Shown piece by piece: positions 1-8,430 of a DNA stretch of 64,000 bases (its first letter is position 1; every line of letters starts with the position of its first letter). A program made the position numbers and the translations under genes. The DNA lies in contig JACCXH010000051.1 of NCBI GenBank assembly GCA_013697245.1, forward strand, positions 1 to 64,000. Direction: 5' to 3'. This DNA comes from Bacteroidota bacterium (lineage in GTDB: Bacteria > Bacteroidota > Bacteroidia > B-17B0 > Aurantibacillaceae). The notes under the pieces were generated by a model. It searched no databases and was not told the DNA's origin. It saw only the letters and a program-made list of their open reading frames with translations.

Positions 1-124
1 ATACCGACAAAAGGTTATTTAAAGATACATGTTTATTAGTGAGCCGCAAAAAAATGTCCGCGAAGCGACCATTAAAATTGCGCGCGAACGATGACCGAGT
101 CCGCCCGCTTACGTTTATTTGCTG
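1..124 (-). other. Cassette-end-like noncoding segment with hairpin (possible attC-like site)
   Basis: This stretch lies downstream of the 187-aa gene on the minus strand. On that strand the gene's stop codon sits inside GTATAACAGC, and a G+C-rich imperfect hairpin follows at about 84-108 (GCGGGCG and CGTTCGC arms with an inner GAC-TCG-GTC stem-loop and a two-base bulge). It is richer in G+C than its surroundings. A stop codon overlapping a TAAC core followed by a structured spacer is how integron gene cassettes end. I do not see a clean RYYYAAC/GTTRRRY pair, and the window edge cuts off the rest, so this is a resemblance only. Confidence 0.3.
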
Positions 125-688
125 TTATACGCTGCCATTTGTTGTCTGGTATATTAACTCCCAGTCATGTGCAGTCACAATTATAGGAATATTCGTCCAA
201 GGTAAATTTTCTTGTCGAGCTTTGTCGACTGCTTTTTTAAATAAGTCCTGAAATAAAAGAATTATAACAAAGTTGCAAATTAAACTGCCTTCACCGTTCT
301 TTTCATACTCCTTTTGCAAGTCTTCAAGTCCTGTTATTATAAAGGAGTCTTGTATTGTCGCATTTTCTTTTTTCCAGTCAGCAAGCCAGTCAATGTCTGT
401 AAGGCCTTGATAATTGTCGTAGGCAAATAAGTCGGCAAACCAAAGGTCAGGATTGATTGTAAAGCCATTCATTTCACAATACATTGATTTAACAGTAATG
501 TTGTCACTTACCCTCTTATAAAACTTGTCCAGCCAGTTTTTTAAAGGAATAATAAGATGGTCAAGATTTCTGTCTATAAATAATTTGTCGCTTGGATTAG
601 AGCTCTTTTTTAATTCTGTCTCGCACCAGTTTATTGCTTCACTTAATTTATTTTCAGCAATTAAATGCCATACCGTGCGTAAATTCAT
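125..688 (-). CDS. Hypothetical protein (possible gene cassette)
   Basis: The 187-residue product is not recognised. It is soluble-looking, with no signal peptide or membrane segment, and its N-terminal part (AENKLSEAINWCETELKK) is helical and loosely TPR-like. The middle is rich in aromatic and acidic residues (NPDLWFADLFAYDNY). The annotated ATG lies inside the HEFTH codons of the truncated peptidase gene in another frame, so the true upstream start region may have been lost at that junction. The stop codon is embedded in the cassette-like end downstream. It could be a mobile cassette gene; no function is proposed. Confidence 0.55.
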   Translation of the reverse strand: MNLRTVWHLIAENKLSEAINWCETELKKSSNPSDKLFIDRNLDHLIIPLKNWLDKFYKRVSDNITVKSMYCEMNGFTINPDLWFADLFAYDNYQGLTDIDWLADWKKENATIQDSFIITGLEDLQKEYEKNGEGSLICNFVIILLFQDLFKKAVDKARQENLPWTNIPIIVTAHDWELIYQTTNGSV

Positions 689-1916
689 GGCCGACGCAGT
701 CCAAAAAAACCAAAGGATGTTGTCTTTGACTACCTTGTTTTGTCAAAAATATTGCTGAACCATTGAAGATTCCACCACCTTTAATGCCGCCACCCCCATT
801 ATTTGTAAATAAATTTGCTTGTACATTAGCTCCGTCCCATCCGTTTCTGCCAAATTTGTTTATATAATATTCGTGCGCTTTTTCCATACACCAATGAGCA
901 GTAGTGCCATCTCGATCTTGACCACCATTAGCCCACACATTCGTATTATCAATTATGTCTACCGACCCGTTAAAGTTAGACCCTATTACTGACGCTTTTC
1001 TTGTATACAATGTTGTGCCAGTACAATTGTCTTTTAATCGATATTTACAATCGCCTAATTTTTTAAATTTGTCAGTATAGATGTATTGTGACCCGTATTT
1101 ATGTAAATTTGCTGAACCTTGTTGACAATCCGCTGTTGAACAACCTATATTGTAGGTATCAATTTGCGGTGTTAAATTATCTGAGCGTTCCACTTCATTT
1201 AGACATTTACCCTCAGGCTGACTTCCAAAACAGGAACTTGAAATTTTATTTTTATAAAGAATAGTTCCGCTGTTAGCATTAACATAAACATCGATTACCT
1301 CATTTATACTGTCAAGCTTGCCTATTCGTACCTTATAAGCTAAATGATAGCTTATTTGATTTAAATTTGTCATGGGCAAAACAATTAGCTCAGCAAAAGG
1401 ATAGTACGTCGCTAAACTATCCATTTTTATTTGTTTTATCATAGCTTGCATTGTCGAATCTTGCCAATAATAAGTTGCTGCAGGTTCTGCACTTAATGCA
1501 TAATTAATTGCCTGATTGCCTGAAATTGTTGGGACAGTATTTACATTTATATTTTTATAAATGTTACCATTAGCAGTTATAGGATTTTGTTGTGAATTAT
1601 ATAATATGTTGAACATACTTTTTTCAACCGGGATATTATTGTAGAGTTGCGTAAATCGGTAGAATTTTTTTCCGATCAAACTATCAAAACGTTCTTCTGT
1701 TTTGTAAAGTGTGTTAATATTATTTTGCAATCTAAAATTCGATTTATGGTTTATGGTAATGTCATTAATACTTAAATTGAGATTCGGTTTAAATTTATAA
1801 ATTTGATTTAATGTATCGAAGCTTGCAATAATATTCGTGTCAATTGCTATTTGACTAAAGCTATTGTAATGCAAAAGCAGGATAATAAAAGTGATTAATA
1901 TGTTTAGTTTTTTCAT
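654..1916 (-). pseudogene. M4 (thermolysin-like) metallopeptidase, truncated after HEXXH
   Basis: The product starts with a signal peptide (MKKLNILITFIILLLHYNSFSQ), followed by an FTP/PepSY-type propeptide region to about residue 220. The beginning of an M4 catalytic domain follows, including AHWCMEKAHEYYINKFGRNGWDG, and ends at VGHEFTHGM, which contains the zinc-binding HEXXH motif. Known M4 enzymes continue about 150-200 residues beyond this motif with the third zinc ligand (ExxxD) and the catalytic histidine. Here four unrelated codons and TGA follow. The enzyme must be inactive as written. The reading frame switches directly into the neighbouring 187-aa gene, so this is a deletion, insertion or assembly junction near 655-675. 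Its ATG shares one base with the stop of the upstream gene (TAATG), so the two were probably co-translated. Confidence 0.8.
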
Positions 1917-2689
1917 TAGATTTTTATTTTTAAGCCTGTTTCTAAAAAATGATAATAATATGTTAAGTTAAATGCAGGGTTATTAAACTTATAGTCTAGT
2001 AAAGTTATCTTATATACTCTTGTATAAAATGTATTGATATTATATGACAAAAATGGGCCTATTAAAATTTTTGAGACTTTAAAAAGTCTTGCCACCTTAA
2101 AATCGATCGAGTAGTATAACGCATTATCTTTAATGAAATATTTTGTGTCGTTGATTGAACAATAATTGCAATTTATAGAGTTTTCCTTTACGTGAAATTT
2201 AGTAAGAGGGTTTACGTGTGCAGTAATAAAAAGATCAACCGCCCATTCATTTTTATTATAATCCTGTCTGGTGTAATTCACGCCCATTGATAGACTTGCA
2301 ACATGAATAATCGAATTCACCTCTCTGTTTCCAGAAAAGTATATATTCGAGAACCCCCCGTAATATTCTCCAACTTGCTTATTACGTTCTTTAACTAATC
2401 GATAACTCAATAGGATTGGAAATTTAAGCCTATAACTATTTCGGGCTAATAAATTGATTTCATATCCTAATGCCGCTTTAGCTCCGAACCCAAATCGTGG
2501 ATAAAATTTTAAGTGATAAGAATAATCATCGGGAAAATTTGAATCACGATCTAATTTAAAACTTTCGCCTTTTGGAATAAGGCCTATAAACCCTACGTCA
2601 AAAATGAAATTGTTTTTCTTTTGAGAAAGTGCGTTGAGCTTTGACAAAAAGATAAGTAGAAATATAATATAGTAGCGTTTCTGGTGCAT
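1916..2689 (-). CDS. Outer-membrane beta-barrel-like hypothetical protein
   Basis: The 257-aa product has an N-terminal signal peptide ending near LNALSQ. The rest alternates hydrophobic and polar residues with many aromatic strand ends (FYPRFGFGAKAALGYEINLL, LTYYYHFLETGLKIKI), which is the pattern of a small outer-membrane beta-barrel. The C-terminus ends in a strand-like segment, as expected for a barrel. A CNYCSIND segment near residue 177 contains two close cysteines of unknown role. It lies 3 bases downstream of the tail-fibre-like gene and overlaps the peptidase start by one base, so these form a transcription unit. The specific function is unknown. Confidence 0.6.
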   Translation of the reverse strand: MHQKRYYIIFLLIFLSKLNALSQKKNNFIFDVGFIGLIPKGESFKLDRDSNFPDDYSYHLKFYPRFGFGAKAALGYEINLLARNSYRLKFPILLSYRLVKERNKQVGEYYGGFSNIYFSGNREVNSIIHVASLSMGVNYTRQDYNKNEWAVDLFITAHVNPLTKFHVKENSINCNYCSINDTKYFIKDNALYYSIDFKVARLFKVSKILIGPFLSYNINTFYTRVYKITLLDYKFNNPAFNLTYYYHFLETGLKIKI

Positions 2690-2692
2690 ATT

Positions 2693-4003
2693 TTATTTTG
2701 TCTTTTCTTTTAAAGTATCAATTTCTTTTCTCATTTGAACCATTTGAATCGTCATTTCTTCAATCTTCTTTAATAAAAGTTTATTCATTTCAGCTACATC
2801 TATTCCGTTTTCTAGAACTTCTTTTTCGCTAGGTATTTCTGGTAAGTGTTTATTTGCTAAATAATATTTTTCTACATCGTACAAGTTTGGTAGTTTATAC
2901 TCTTTTGCAAACACATAATCAGCCCAATCGGAGGTTCTAATGTAACAAGCGGTTGAAACCATTTTACCGTAAACATTCAAAAGTGCATCTGAGTGTATTG
3001 TGTTTTGACTTTTAATTCCAATTTGTGTTTGGCCATTACCGTAAACTCTAAAACTTTCTACAGCTGGGCCAGATGCCGTATTTTGAACCGCAAAAGCTTT
3101 TGTATTGTTATTATTTACAGAAAATATAGTATTATACGCAAAAGGACCGCTATGATTACTTACAAAATTAGCAACCGCCTTATCTAACTCGCCCTTTACA
3201 TTTAATTTAGCACCAGTATTTACTTGTGTATTTAGAGTTTTATCACCCAATAAAATATTACCTAAACCATCCCAAGTAATAATAGCCTCGTTTGGTGTAG
3301 TATTTACATTACCAATTAAATGCCCATTAACTTGTGAGTTAGTTTGTGCATTACCATCAATACTCATACCATATGAGTATAGCGCATTTTTCACAAACAT
3401 TTTTGCTGTATTGTTAGAGGTGCTGTAAATACAAACTTGTGCATTGGTTGGGTCTACAACTTCTAACTTAGTATTCGGCGAAGTTGTGCCTACGCCAATT
3501 TTACCATCAACTGCTAAATTACCACCACTAAAATGAAAATTTGTTTGCGGGTTGGCTGTACCAAAGCCAATATACTCATTACCGCCAGTATTTTTTAACC
3601 ATATTTTAGGGTTGTTATTAGATTTTAAAATAAAATCATTATCATCGCAAGTACCAATATTAGCATCTGGAACACCAGCTAAACCTAAAAAGTTAAAATT
3701 ATTACCACCTATATTCCAGTTTGGTGTACCGGGTACACATTCCCAAGATGACGGTACAAAAGGCCCTTTAAATAATACACCAGAAGCGTTTGAATAAACT
3801 TTTGATATACCAGTACTAATTAAAGCATCGTTTTGTAAAGCCCCTTTAAAATTAGCAGAGCCAGTAAAACTACTAGCGCCAGATACAGCAAGAGAGTTAT
3901 CAACCTTAAAATCTAAACCTTTAATTTGTGTTGCCGCTTGCACTTGGTTTGTAATTACAATACCGCCCCCAACATATAAATTATTTGATATTCTTGCATC
4001 TCC
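2693..4003 (-). pseudogene. Tail-fibre-like surface protein with C-terminal coiled coil, 5'-truncated
   Basis: The frame carries repeats of the type seen in Bacteroidota fibre-like surface proteins (FGTANPQTNFHFSGGNLAVDG, KIGVGTTSPNTKLEV). The characteristic C-terminus is WADYVFAKEYKLPNLYDVEKYY, KHLPEIPSEKEV, then a coiled coil (NKLLLKKIEEMTIQMVQMRK). The ORF track starts it at a GTG (3943), but the same frame is open upstream to 4003 (GDARISNNLYVGGG) and still looks like fibre sequence. At 4004-4006 there is an in-frame TAG, exactly where the upstream Omp28-like gene loses its own homology. There is no plausible start codon or signal peptide, so the N-terminus is missing. An assembly chimera would look the same. 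Confidence 0.65.
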
Positions 4004-4844
4004 CTACAGTAATGTAAAGAACATCGTTGGCAGGATTTGGAAATGTTTTGAAAGACAAACCATCTGCTAACCTTTCATTTAAACCGGTAGAAATGTTAGT
4101 TGAAAATAAATTAGCCATATACACTTCTTTCGTATTTTTATTTTGTACGAAGGCCACAACACGCACCTCTGCATTATTTTTAATTTTTTGCATCGGCCAG
4201 TTAAAGGTGATGGTATCTTTGCCGTTTAAATTTTTATTTATCAATAAAGACCCGCTTTGGTTTGGTAACATTTTGCGCATAACGTACTCGTAGTTTGTTT
4301 CTGTATTTGCGCCCGGCGATGCTGCATAAGAACTTTTAAGAACATTCTTTTCTATTACTACAATATGCGCGATTAACGAGTCGCTAAAATTATTTGGGTG
4401 TAAAGATTCAAAAGCTATTTTGGTACTAAGCAGGTTGCCGCTAATTATTGTGCTTACATTATTAATGGCATATTTGTTTGCTACTGCTTTGCGCGAATTA
4501 ATGGTACTGGCTATTACCGGGTTAAAATTAGAGGAGGTATTACTGTAATAATTACCATCCACTACCGAGTAGGGCACGCTTGCAACGCCATAATAGTTTA
4601 CGCGGGCAGTTGATTCGGTGGTGTTCTCAAAATACATACTATCGCTATAGGGAAAATAAGTATGATAAGCAATGGCCACCACATCGGCAGGGTTATTATT
4701 TACATAATTAAATACCGGCGGGCTATATGCTGCGCAAGGCGGACAACCGGAGTTGGTAAACTGTTCGATCAACACCACACGTTGTGCAAATGCAAATTGT
4801 AGGCTTATAACACAAAGGGCTAAAATTGTTAATGTTCTTTTCAT
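3981..4844 (-). CDS. Omp28-related T9SS cargo protein, C-terminally truncated
   Basis: The signal peptide MKRTLTILALCVISLQFAFA is followed by a thioredoxin-like start, VVLIEQFTNSGCPPCAAYSP, with a CxxC pair (CPPC), as in the Omp28-related family of Bacteroidota. The product ends in the opening of a type A T9SS sorting domain (FKTFPNPANDVLYITV), then GRCKNIK and a stop. A complete sorting domain runs 70-80 residues, so about 50 are missing and secretion by T9SS would probably fail. The truncation coincides with the junction to the fibre-like frame (overlap 3981-4003). Start codon and signal peptide are convincing. Confidence 0.75.
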   Translation of the reverse strand: MKRTLTILALCVISLQFAFAQRVVLIEQFTNSGCPPCAAYSPPVFNYVNNNPADVVAIAYHTYFPYSDSMYFENTTESTARVNYYGVASVPYSVVDGNYYSNTSSNFNPVIASTINSRKAVANKYAINNVSTIISGNLLSTKIAFESLHPNNFSDSLIAHIVVIEKNVLKSSYAASPGANTETNYEYVMRKMLPNQSGSLLINKNLNGKDTITFNWPMQKIKNNAEVRVVAFVQNKNTKEVYMANLFSTNISTGLNERLADGLSFKTFPNPANDVLYITVGRCKNIK

Positions 4845-4963
4845 AACTAATGCTGTTTTATGCTTAATAGTCGATCTAATTATTGATTCCTTACAAGAAT
4901 TTTGTTAAAAACCCAAACAAATGCCATCAAGAACTAAGTTACATAAATTAAAACAGTAAAAGA

Positions 4964-5338
4964 TTAAATTAAAATACCTTTTGATACCCAGGTAATGGCC
5001 AGTTTAAGGTCGCTATGCGAAAATGCCCGAAACTCTCCGGGAATAAGGATGCTGAAAATCATAGTAAAGAACTTAACAAGTTTAGAATCGCTAACAATGG
5101 CAGCACGGTTCCATTTGGTTAAATGTTTTAACCCCATTAACGCATCTTTTATCCAGGCAAAAAAAGTGAAATTCTTAACAGATGTTTTTAACACCAACAT
5201 ATAGTTTATTTGTCCCATTTTTTCCACGTGTTTCTCAACACAGGGAATTACAACCTCTTCAAAATCCTTTTTGGTTACCTTCCATTCAGCCTTAAAGCCA
5301 ATCATGTTAGGAGGAAGGTCTAATATTTGGTACATCAT
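4964..5338 (-). CDS. SpoIIAA-like (STAS-fold) protein
   Basis: I moved the start from 5515 to the ATG at 5338, because the first 59 residues of the track ORF are not protein-like and the family begins at MMYQILDLPPNMIGF. The remaining 124 residues match the SpoIIAA-like family (PF11964): the N-terminal strand IGFKAEWKVTKKDFEEVVIP, the central strand INYMLVLKTSVKNFTFFAWIKD, and the conserved end EFRAFSHSDLKLAITWVSKG. Members are small cytoplasmic STAS-fold proteins, often of unknown partner. The adjacent HPt and receiver genes are divergent from it, which suggests a signalling setting, but no direct link is shown. Confidence 0.7.
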   Translation of the reverse strand: MMYQILDLPPNMIGFKAEWKVTKKDFEEVVIPCVEKHVEKMGQINYMLVLKTSVKNFTFFAWIKDALMGLKHLTKWNRAAIVSDSKLVKFFTMIFSILIPGEFRAFSHSDLKLAITWVSKGILI

Positions 5339-5513
5339 AATAATTGCTTTTAACCTTAAACCGCAAAACAGATGCCAGTAATTATGATGGGAAGCCTTAT
5401 TGCGAGTGCATTTCACATAAATAGTTAAGAGTGGGCAAAATAAATAAAAATTAAACCGGTTTGGCATAAACTTGGTATCAACATAGTTAGTATAAAGTAT
5501 AAATACTCTTTTC

Positions 5514-5903
5514 ATGAGAACCTACAAGAATAATAAGGGTGTTGTAGAAAAAGAACACAGCTACAATCTTACAGAGCTAATTCAGGTAAGTAATGGAAGT
5601 AACGATTTTGTGGCCAATATGATTGAGATCTTTATAAAAAGTTCTTCCGAAATAATTACGAGAATTAAAGTTGCGCTGGAAAACGGCGATTGGAAACAAA
5701 TTTCAGCTCTTGCCCACAAAGCCATTCCATCGTTTCATTTTATTGGCTTAAAGTTGTTTGCCGAAAAATTAAAATTTATTGAGCTCAACGCCTTAAACAA
5801 AAAAGATCAAAAACGGATGGCGGAAATGATAGGCCTTATTACTAAGAATATGGCCGTAATATTAGAAGAGTTGCAAGGAGAGTTGCCAAAATTTAGAAAA
5901 TAG
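5514..5903 (+). CDS. Stand-alone HPt phosphotransfer protein
   Basis: The 129-aa product fits a histidine-containing phosphotransfer domain: four predicted amphipathic helices with the phosphorylatable histidine in the motif LAHKAIPSFHFIGL (His68). The pattern AHK-x2-PSF-x2-xG is the usual HPt helix signature. HPt proteins relay phosphate between receiver domains of hybrid kinases and response regulators. The gene is followed 41 bases later by a single-domain receiver on the same strand, its likely partner. No hybrid kinase is present in the window to feed the relay. The first 15 residues are charged and not part of the domain. Confidence 0.75.
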   Translation: MRTYKNNKGVVEKEHSYNLTELIQVSNGSNDFVANMIEIFIKSSSEIITRIKVALENGDWKQISALAHKAIPSFHFIGLKLFAEKLKFIELNALNKKDQKRMAEMIGLITKNMAVILEELQGELPKFRK

Positions 5904-5944
5904 CTTTTTAAAATTTTAAATAATAAAAATTAAAACACGTAGCC

Positions 5945-6340
5945 ATGAAAACAAAACAAAAACATATTTTCATTGTAGACGATGATGAATTTATATTATG
6001 GATATTAAAAGCAAGATTCGAAAAAGAAAATTACAAAGTAACCTTATCATCAAATGTTGATGATGCCTATTTTAAGGTAAATGTTATAAAGCCAAGCGTT
6101 ATGTTATTGGATATTGTACTGCCGGGTATGAATGGCCTGGATTTTATGAATATGGTGCACTCGCGTTTAATTGCAGAACATGTACCTGTCGTTATTATGT
6201 CTGCTTTAACTCAACCGGGCGTTATGCAAACTGCCTATAAGCTGGGGGCAAAAGCATACATAACAAAACCTTTTTCGATGGATTATGCGTATGAAATAGT
6301 AGATAGAATATCTACAATTGAACACAGTTATATCTCGTAA
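5945..6340 (+). CDS. Single-domain response regulator (CheY-like)
   Basis: The 131-aa product is a receiver domain with no output domain. The acidic pocket is VDDDE (Asp12-14), the phosphoacceptor is Asp56 in LLDIVLPGMNG, the conserved Ser is in IMSA (86), and the Lys is in TKPF (108). All key residues are intact, so it should be phosphorylated. It follows the HPt gene by 41 bases and probably forms a two-gene operon with it, giving an HPt-receiver module. The output is presumably a protein interaction, because no DNA-binding or enzymatic domain is attached. Confidence 0.85.
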   Translation: MKTKQKHIFIVDDDEFILWILKARFEKENYKVTLSSNVDDAYFKVNVIKPSVMLLDIVLPGMNGLDFMNMVHSRLIAEHVPVVIMSALTQPGVMQTAYKLGAKAYITKPFSMDYAYEIVDRISTIEHSYIS

Positions 6341-6478
6341 AAAATATGGGTTTTATAGTTCGCCTCAAAAATGTTAATTAAACATCAACCATGCTACTTT
6401 GCCAGGCGGCTTAAGATATAGCAAGTTTAAAAATTTGCATTTCCTTAAAGGTAAACGGCGAGAAATTTTTAAGATCTG

Positions 6479-6904
6479 TTAATTAGCACCTTTTTGCAAA
6501 CGTTGATTAATGATCTCTTCCAAAATATAGCAGCACCTGGCAAGTGCATTACGGTCTTTACTTATAAAATCAGAAGCTCCCTCGCTAATGGTTTGAAGGG
6601 AAGTTCTCATATTCTGTATTTGTGAAAGGATGATTATTTTGCAATCCGAGCATTTTTTTTGGATCTTTTTCATCACGTCTAAAGCATTGCTTTCGTTTAA
6701 GTAATAGTCAAGAAAAGCAATGTCCGTTTCCGGCTTAAGATTTCGCAAACAATCGGTTGAATTTGTGTAGGATTGTATCTCAAAACTGAAGTGTTTATCC
6801 AATGCAATAGTGTCTCCATAATTCTGAAGTTGATGCGTAAGCACCCTGTTATAAAAATCGTTATCTTCTAAAACAACAACGTTAAAATGATTTTGATTTT
6901 TCAT
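6479..6904 (-). CDS. Single-domain response regulator
   Basis: This 141-aa stand-alone receiver has the acidic pair Glu13-Asp14 (VLEDND), phosphoacceptor Asp66 (AFLDYYLNES), Ser94 (ILSQ) and Lys116 (ISKD). Two cysteines (CSDC) lie before the fourth strand. It is oriented away from the HPt-receiver pair and converges on it. The stop of an upstream 78-aa ORF lies 4 bases before the start codon, so the two may be co-transcribed. The last 20 residues (EEIINQRLQKGAN) form a helix beyond the receiver but no recognised output domain. Confidence 0.8.
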   Translation of the reverse strand: MKNQNHFNVVVLEDNDFYNRVLTHQLQNYGDTIALDKHFSFEIQSYTNSTDCLRNLKPETDIAFLDYYLNESNALDVMKKIQKKCSDCKIIILSQIQNMRTSLQTISEGASDFISKDRNALARCCYILEEIINQRLQKGAN

Positions 6905-6908
6905 ATTG

Positions 6909-7145
6909 TTAGATTTTACGTTTTAATTGGGTAATATTTTTTTTTATCTTGCGCCGGTAATGGTTTATAACGGCCTCTTTTAATTGTTTTCCCACACTTT
7001 TACAAGCAGGCTTTTTAGTGTGTTTTATAATAAGTAAACCAAGATCATTAATGGTTTTTATAATATAGTTTGGTAAAAATGTAGGATAGAAATTATAAAC
7101 ACACTTTTGCGGTTGACGGTCGACAATATGTAGAATAGTATACAT
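6909..7145 (-). CDS. Small basic hypothetical protein
   Basis: The 78-aa ORF ends in a strongly basic helix (HYRRKIKKNITQLKRKI). It lies 4 bases upstream of the receiver gene on the same strand, and an AT-rich leader precedes it. The C-terminal charge would suit nucleic-acid or membrane-surface binding, but nothing identifies a family. It may be a genuine small gene or a chance ORF in AT-rich DNA. Confidence 0.35.
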   Translation of the reverse strand: MYTILHIVDRQPQKCVYNFYPTFLPNYIIKTINDLGLLIIKHTKKPACKSVGKQLKEAVINHYRRKIKKNITQLKRKI

Positions 7146-7217
7146 TTTTTTATTTTTTTAAATTTAGTATTACATCTTATAAAATAACTACTATTTATTT
7201 TTCAGCAATTAAAATAT

Positions 7218-7829
7218 TTATTCGCACCCTTGTTCGCTTTCAGGCATAATTTCCTCAATAAGTTGTTTTGTTTTATTCAATAAGCGCACATGCGTTTTAA
7301 GATCGTTGCCTTTTACATATTTTGCAGATAAGGCAAGACACTCATCGCTTTTATTTATATTTTCTAAAGCAAGTAAAATATTTTTATGACCTATTTCTTT
7401 TCTGGCTTTTTGAATAAAGCCATAAGCAAAAAACAATTCTGAACTTTCAAATACTTTATTCATATTTTGCGGCTCAGGTTTTTTGTGGGCAAGATTAATA
7501 TAACAAATACTAAGCTTTCGTAATAAACAGTTTAAAGTTACCTGATCCCGATCCTGAGCGCTTGTATTGTGCCGGGCAAGTAACATAATGGCTTTATATA
7601 TTTCGTCTGCTGCCAGTTTCTTTTCATTCATCTTATTAAAGATAATAACGTTGTCAAAATTCTGAGACAATAATTTGGCCTTATTTATTTTATAGCCAGA
7701 TGATGAAACCGTAGCATCTTCTAAAAGGCCGGTGCCTGAATCATTTTTTTTGTTGCGGTTGCCGATATACACAATTAGGCTATAGAACATTAAGATGCAA
7801 ATAGAATAAAAAACAATTAGTGCTTTCAT
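7218..7829 (-). CDS. Membrane-anchored hypothetical helical protein
   Basis: The 203-aa product begins with a single membrane segment (residues 4-22, IVFYSICILMFYSLIVYI) followed by a soluble helical region. The order of helices (ADEIYKAIMLLARHN, FFAYGFIQKARKEIGHKN, LALENINKSDECLALSAKYVKG) suggests degenerate TPR-like pairing. There is no sorting domain. It sits among small signalling genes on the minus strand with AT-rich gaps on both sides, so it is probably transcribed alone. Function unknown. Confidence 0.5.
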   Translation of the reverse strand: MKALIVFYSICILMFYSLIVYIGNRNKKNDSGTGLLEDATVSSSGYKINKAKLLSQNFDNVIIFNKMNEKKLAADEIYKAIMLLARHNTSAQDRDQVTLNCLLRKLSICYINLAHKKPEPQNMNKVFESSELFFAYGFIQKARKEIGHKNILLALENINKSDECLALSAKYVKGNDLKTHVRLLNKTKQLIEEIMPESEQGCE

Positions 7830-8022
7830 GATGATTAATTTTAATAGTTCTTAATCAATTATCTTATTACTGCCAAATCACGTGCCGCGTTTGTGTTTTA
7901 GCGGGTGTTTCGTAACGTCTTATTATACAGTGTATTAAAAACCCTCAAAAGGCTTGGTAAATCTATGTTTCAGGCAATCAAGTTATTTATGGGAAACTAT
8001 ATTTCATTTTGAGAATATTTTT

Positions 8023-8301
8023 CTACTGCGTTAATAATCTTTTTCTTACTTGTCTTTCTTTATCTTTTAATAAATAACCAAGTGTACCATCACACAAAAC
8101 AATGTATGAGATGGTTCCTTTTTTATTATTAAAGAAGTTAACTGAATACGTTTTTACAACTGCGAAATCGTGTTTAAAAAAAAGCTTCTCAGAGAATAAC
8201 TTCTTTATAACACCGTTAACCCACACAAGCTGTTTTGTAAAACCTAATTGCCTCGCTTCCTGCAGGGCTTTGTTGACTTGTATAGATCTTTTAGTATTCA
8301 T
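8023..8301 (-). CDS. Small hypothetical protein
   Basis: I prefer the ATG at 8301 over the track start at 8391, because the first 30 residues (SVYPSFLSSYPKTIFSPHLL) look untranslated. The 92-aa product, beginning MNTKRSIQVNKALQEARQLGF, has an N-terminal helix and a C-terminal mixed part (YSVNFFNNKKGTISYIVLCDGTLGYLL). It resembles nothing I can name. It is 129 bases downstream of nothing obvious and upstream of the LytTR regulator gene on the same strand. Confidence 0.45.
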   Translation of the reverse strand: MNTKRSIQVNKALQEARQLGFTKQLVWVNGVIKKLFSEKLFFKHDFAVVKTYSVNFFNNKKGTISYIVLCDGTLGYLLKDKERQVRKRLLTQ

Positions 8302-8430
8302 TTCGTATAAACTAGTACTTATTATACGTAATAAATGAGGAGAAAATATTGTTTTGGGATAGCTTGAAAGAAATGAAGGGTAAACAGACACAAATGAAGG
8401 GTGGAATTTATTTATTATTTGAAACCGAAA

